NCBI GenBank assembly: GCA_946807835.1
Contig: OX327686.1
Location: forward strand, 2,542,001-2,606,000
Length of the DNA: 64,000 nucleotides
Origin: Ailanthus altissimus
Taxonomy: Eukaryota > Streptophyta > Magnoliopsida > Sapindales > Simaroubaceae
Direction: 5' to 3'
Shown here: positions 59,718 through 64,000 of the stretch, piece after piece
Position numbering within the stretch: the stretch's first letter is position 1
How the letters are laid out: each line of letters starts with the position of its first letter
Translations under genes and position numbers: made by a program
Notes under the pieces: model-generated
Databases searched by the model: none
What the model was told of the DNA's origin: nothing
What the model saw: only the letters and a program-made list of their open reading frames with translations

Positions 59718-62700
59718 TCATATTTATAAATGATGCTATTGTTACAAACTATTATATAAATTATTATGTAAATTAAATGTCTAGTGATCTATATAATTTT
59801 AAATAATTAGGGAGTAGCCACAATATCCTTAATTATACAAAATTATATATTAAGTAGTTTAGGATCGCATATATAAATGACATTAATTATGGTTAATCAT
59901 ATTTATACGATTAATTAGGATGGAATATCAAATTATATTTCCTAATTTACCCACAGGGATTTAGAAAAGAAACATAATTTGATGATTTTATCATAAAGAT
60001 TAATAGGTCTAATTGAATTAAAACTTTTAGCCCACATGCAAGTTTTATGTCACTAGATTCATAATTTTTGGATCATAATTTATATAGATAAAACATGATA
60101 TATTTATAGAATTTTGTATGAATCTACTTGAATTAGAAATTTAACCTACAAGAAATTTTTCTGTCATTTGATTCATATTTATATAGCATGATTTACATTC
60201 ATAAAGCATGATAATTATTATTAGTCTCAATTTTATAACATAAGCATGTATGTTTGACTTTGTGCAATTGTACAACTTGTGAATTATTCTGATTTTAAAT
60301 GTGATATTCCCAAACTAAAAGTTGATAATTATAAAGATTGGAAGGAAAGAATCCTTCTTCATTTGGGGTGTATAGATATTGATTATGCTATACGAAAAGA
60401 TGAACCGTCAGCCATTACTGATACCGGCACTTCAATTGATATTGCTCTTTATAAACAATGGGAGCAATCTAATTGCCTCAGTTTGATGTTTATAAAGACC
60501 AAGATTTTTGTTGATTTAAATGATTTAGTCGATCAGCATAATAATGTTCGAACATTACTGATGGCTATTGATGAATAGTTTAAAACTTCAGATAAAGCAT
60601 TTGCCAACACATTGATTATGAAGTTTTTAAATTTAAGGCTCACTAGTATTAGAGGTGTGCGTGAACACATCATGCAAATAAGGGACATAGTGGCTCAATT
60701 AAAGACTCTTGAGGTTGAGATGTCTGATTCTTTCTTTGTGCACTATATATTGAACACCCTTCCACCATAATATGGACCCTTCAAAATATCTTACAACACA
60801 GATAAGGATAAATGGTCACTTAATGAACTCATGAGCATGTGTGTTCAAGAAGAAGTGCGGCTGGTGATGAAATTGGGTGAAAGTGCTTTTATAACAACAC
60901 AAAAAAAGAACACAAACAAAGCTAAACAAAAGGAAAAGGGCAAAATACTTGTTCAGTCTCCCCAATCTGACATTAAGAAGGAATTCAAGTGCTTCTTCTA
61001 TAAAAAATAAGGGGCATATAAAGAATGATTGCCTAAAGTTTTAGAAATGGCTTGAGAAAAAATGCAATTTAATCTCATTTGTTTGTTATGAATCTAATAT
61101 GGTTAATATTAATCATAACACTTGATGGATTGATTCTGGCTCTACAATCCATGTTTCGAATTTCTTGCAGGGTTTGCAAAACCTAAGAAAGCCAGTGGGC
61201 AGTGAGCAATGCATTTATTCTGGAAATAAGAACATTCACATGTGGAGGCAATTGGGACATGTTGTTTAACTTTAAGTACTGGTTTTGTTTTGTATTTAGA
61301 TAAGACATTTTATATTCTAAATTTCTCTAGAAATTTAATTTTTGTTTCAAAACTTGTACCTTTGGGATATTCCTTTAACTTTTCGAATGATTTGTTTAAT
61401 ATATATTACAAATCTAATCTTGCTAGAAATGGTACATTGTCTAATACCTCCTCCAGACGGTTCTCACCATTTATCTTGTCAGGGCAGCAGCACGACAACT
61501 TCTGATTTGTCTTGGTGAGAAAAATGTTGAAGAAGCCTAATGGCTATTAGCTAATGTGAAAGAAAAGTGAAAGTGAAAGAAACATTGGTGGTCAGTTTGG
61601 TCTCGTTTTCATGTTTTTTTTTCCAGATTTTTTTAAGGCCAAAACAAAGTGTTTTAGCTAATTGGCAATGATTAATGAATCAATTTTCAGTTCGAGTGAA
61701 CTCAAACCGAAACCTGATTAAACCGATTGGTTTAGCCAAAATTGAACCGATCAGTTTAAGGGCTATGTAACTGAACTGAAACTAGTTCATTTGAATCGGT
61801 GCCTAGTCCTAGTAACAGTGTCTGATCCCACTATTAACCAACATCACATGATTACAAGATTAAAGGCTGGAATCTATAAACCTAAGATCTTACTTACTCG
61901 GGTGGAGGGTAATCCAGAACATACACCAATAACAACTTTGGAAGCATTAAAGTTGTCTCAACGAAGAAATGCAATGAATGATGAATTTCAAGCTTTTTTT
62001 AGAAACAAAACCGAGAAACTAGTACCACCCAACCCTAATTACAAGATTGTTAGAAATAAATTAGTGTTTAAAGAAAAGAAAAATCCTAATGGTAGTGTAG
62101 CAAGAACCCTAATTACAAGATTGTTAGAAATAAATTAGTGTTTAAAGAAAAGAAGAATCCTAATAGTAGTGTAGCAAGAAACAAAACTTGGCTTGTAGCC
62201 AAAGGCTATAATTAGACTTCTGGTATAGACTATAAAGAAACTTTTAGCCTTGTAGTAAAAGCTAGCACAATGAGAATGATATTAAGTCTAGCTATAACAA
62301 AGGGATGGAGATTAAGACAGGTAGATATCAACAATGTATTTCTTAATGGAGATTTACTTGAAACTATGTATATGGAGCAACCTGAGGGGTTTTAGTAAAA
62401 GGAAAAGAAAGATATGTGAGCAAACTACAAAAGGCCTTGTATGACCTGAAACTGGCTCTAAAGGTATGGTATGATAAGTTGAAATTAGCCTTGGTTAAAT
62501 GAGGTTTTGGAAATGTGAAGTTTAATACATCTGCTTTTGTTAAGCAACATAATTTTGGAATCACTATAATACCAATGTATGTGGTTGATATTATAGTTAC
62601 AGGTGATGATGAGACTGAGGTACGAAAGGTGATAAATTAGTTGAATAAAAACTTTGCATTGAAAGAATTAGGTAAGTTGAATTACTTCATGAGGATAGAA

Positions 62701-64000
62701 GTAACAAAATTAGGTGATTCTTTACACATTTCACAAACTAAATATATTGTTGACCTTTTGATAAAAATAAATATGGTTGGTGCATGCATTTGTCCTACTT
62801 CGATGAGTACAAGACTGAAGCTATCAAGAATAGAAAGAGAGAAGTTTAGAGAAGACCAAAAATTTCATTTGCAGTTAACAAGCCAAGTCAGTTCTTATAT
62901 GCACCATCTAAACAAAAGTGCTAATGCTATAATAGAATACTAAGATATTTACGAAGAACAAAGAAGCATGGTTTAATGTTTAAACTTGGAAAAACGTTAA
63001 ACTTTGTGGGATTTACTGATGTAGATTGGGCTTGTAATATAGATGGCAGAAAATTATTTGAAGGGTATTGTGTGTATTTGATGGAAACCTAGTATCTTAA
63101 TGCTAAAAGAAACAAAGAGTAGTGGCAAGGTCTAGTACTGGATCTGAGTATAGAGCCTTGTCTCAAGTATCACCTGAAATAGCATGGATGTAGTCTCTGT
63201 TTTAAGATTTGGGTATAAAAATAACACGAGTTCTTGTTATATGATGTGACAACCAAGGTGCAGCTTCATTTACGAGAAATCTCATATTCTATAGTAGAAT
63301 TAAGCATATTAAAATTAATATACATTTTGTAAGAGACAAAATGTTAAACCATGAAATTGATAGTAGATATATTGATACTAAAGATCAAGCCGCTGATATA
63401 TTTACAAAGGCACCGTCAATTTCCAAATTCAATGAACTAACATCCAAGCTCAATGTTACTTTAAAAAAATTGAGCTTGAGGGAGATGAAAAAAAGAGTCT
63501 TGAGCCTAAACAGAACCAGTAACAGCTTCAGGTATAGCAGTTGCAATCTTTATGTAAGGTGCATCAGTATAAAGATATAATGCTGAAGCAAAGAGTAAAT
63601 GATCATGATTGATGAGTAGAAGCTTGATGCACGTGGATCAATAAGTTAATAAAATTGGTTGATTAAAATGTAAACAGATTTAGTTAAAGAATTTGTTTTA
63701 AGCTTGTTAAAGTTAAACTTTTTCCCGCATCTTTTAACTTCTTTTGTCGTGTAGTGCTAACAGATGTACATAAGCACACTTGTAATCAGTTTTGTATATA
63801 CAATTAACCTTTCATTTTTCCTCTCAAAAAATCTTAATTCATACATTTCTTGGCTAACTTTCTTTCACTTTCATATCTTTTCCGACAAATCTATAAACTC
63901 TGAAATACATAAATTCTCACTGAAAGAATCTTCATTCTTCTTAACACAACCTCTTCAATCTGAAATGCTACATTTCTCAGTCCTTGTTATTGAGTTATTT
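59718..64000. repeat. Long direct repeat, copy 2 (partner at 1-4283)
   Basis: Matches 1-4283 base for base wherever compared and runs to the window edge, ending inside the CHX 3'-flank-like sequence. See copy 1. Confidence 0.95.
60279..63492 (+). pseudogene. Decayed Ty1/copia gag-pol (copy 2)
   Basis: Identical to the relic at 562-3775, with the same stops, the same missing integrase, the same 74-base RT duplication (62032-62179) and the same RNase H end (near 63390). Shared inactivating lesions mean it was copied after decay, not inserted separately. Confidence 0.92.

Overview
The window looks like nuclear DNA of a flowering plant, probably a woody eudicot. It is AT-rich and intron-containing, with widely spaced genes and many nested transposable elements. 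The species cannot be fixed from the sequence. Three intact protein-coding genes and one trans-acting siRNA locus stand out from the repeats.

Intact genes. (1) 8.1-8.7 kb, minus: a two-exon secreted EG45-like (plant natriuretic peptide / p12-type) protein with a tandemly duplicated core promoter. (2) 19.6-26.8 kb, plus: a ten-exon ankyrin-RING E3 ligase, XBAT32 type, 506 aa, every splice phase consistent. (3) 34.0-34.6 kb, plus: a TAS3 locus with a central-mismatch 5' miR390 site, one tasiARF exactly in the sixth 21-nt register, and a cleavable 3' miR390 site; a short ORF stops two bases before the 5' site. (4) 49.6-52.4 kb, minus: a three-exon CHX-family cation/H+ antiporter, 783 aa. XBAT32 and TAS3 are neighbours, and a partial copy of the TAS3 upstream region lies between them.

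Repeat layout. 1-4,283: decayed Ty1/copia element plus the start of a CHX-derived relic; the same 4,283 bases recur at 59,718-64,000. 4.2-7 kb: CHX 3'-end pseudogene cut by a CACTA terminus, followed by exon fragments resembling plant PFK and UGPase. 9-12.5 kb: Ty3/gypsy gag remnant with broken LTR pieces. 13.5-14.5 kb: non-autonomous Mutator-like element. 15.5-18.3 kb: internally deleted copia element with two LTRs. 29.5-30.4 kb: a related LTR in reverse. 35.3-43.2 kb: a Mutator-like element with decayed transposase, disrupted by a hAT-like element and by a 1.5-kb solo LTR. 43.3-48.4 kb: tRNA-like repeats, gypsy integrase relic, a second solo LTR in opposite orientation, copia RNase H relic and a 183-bp tandem duplication. 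53.7-55 kb: copia integrase relic. 55-59.7 kb: LTR-like non-coding sequence.

Functionally, XBAT32 (ethylene biosynthesis and lateral roots in Arabidopsis) and TAS3 (ARF2/3/4 silencing, also acting in lateral roots) form the most interesting pair. The antiporter and the secreted protein appear unrelated to them. All statements come from reading the sequence and from knowledge of the families; no search was run.
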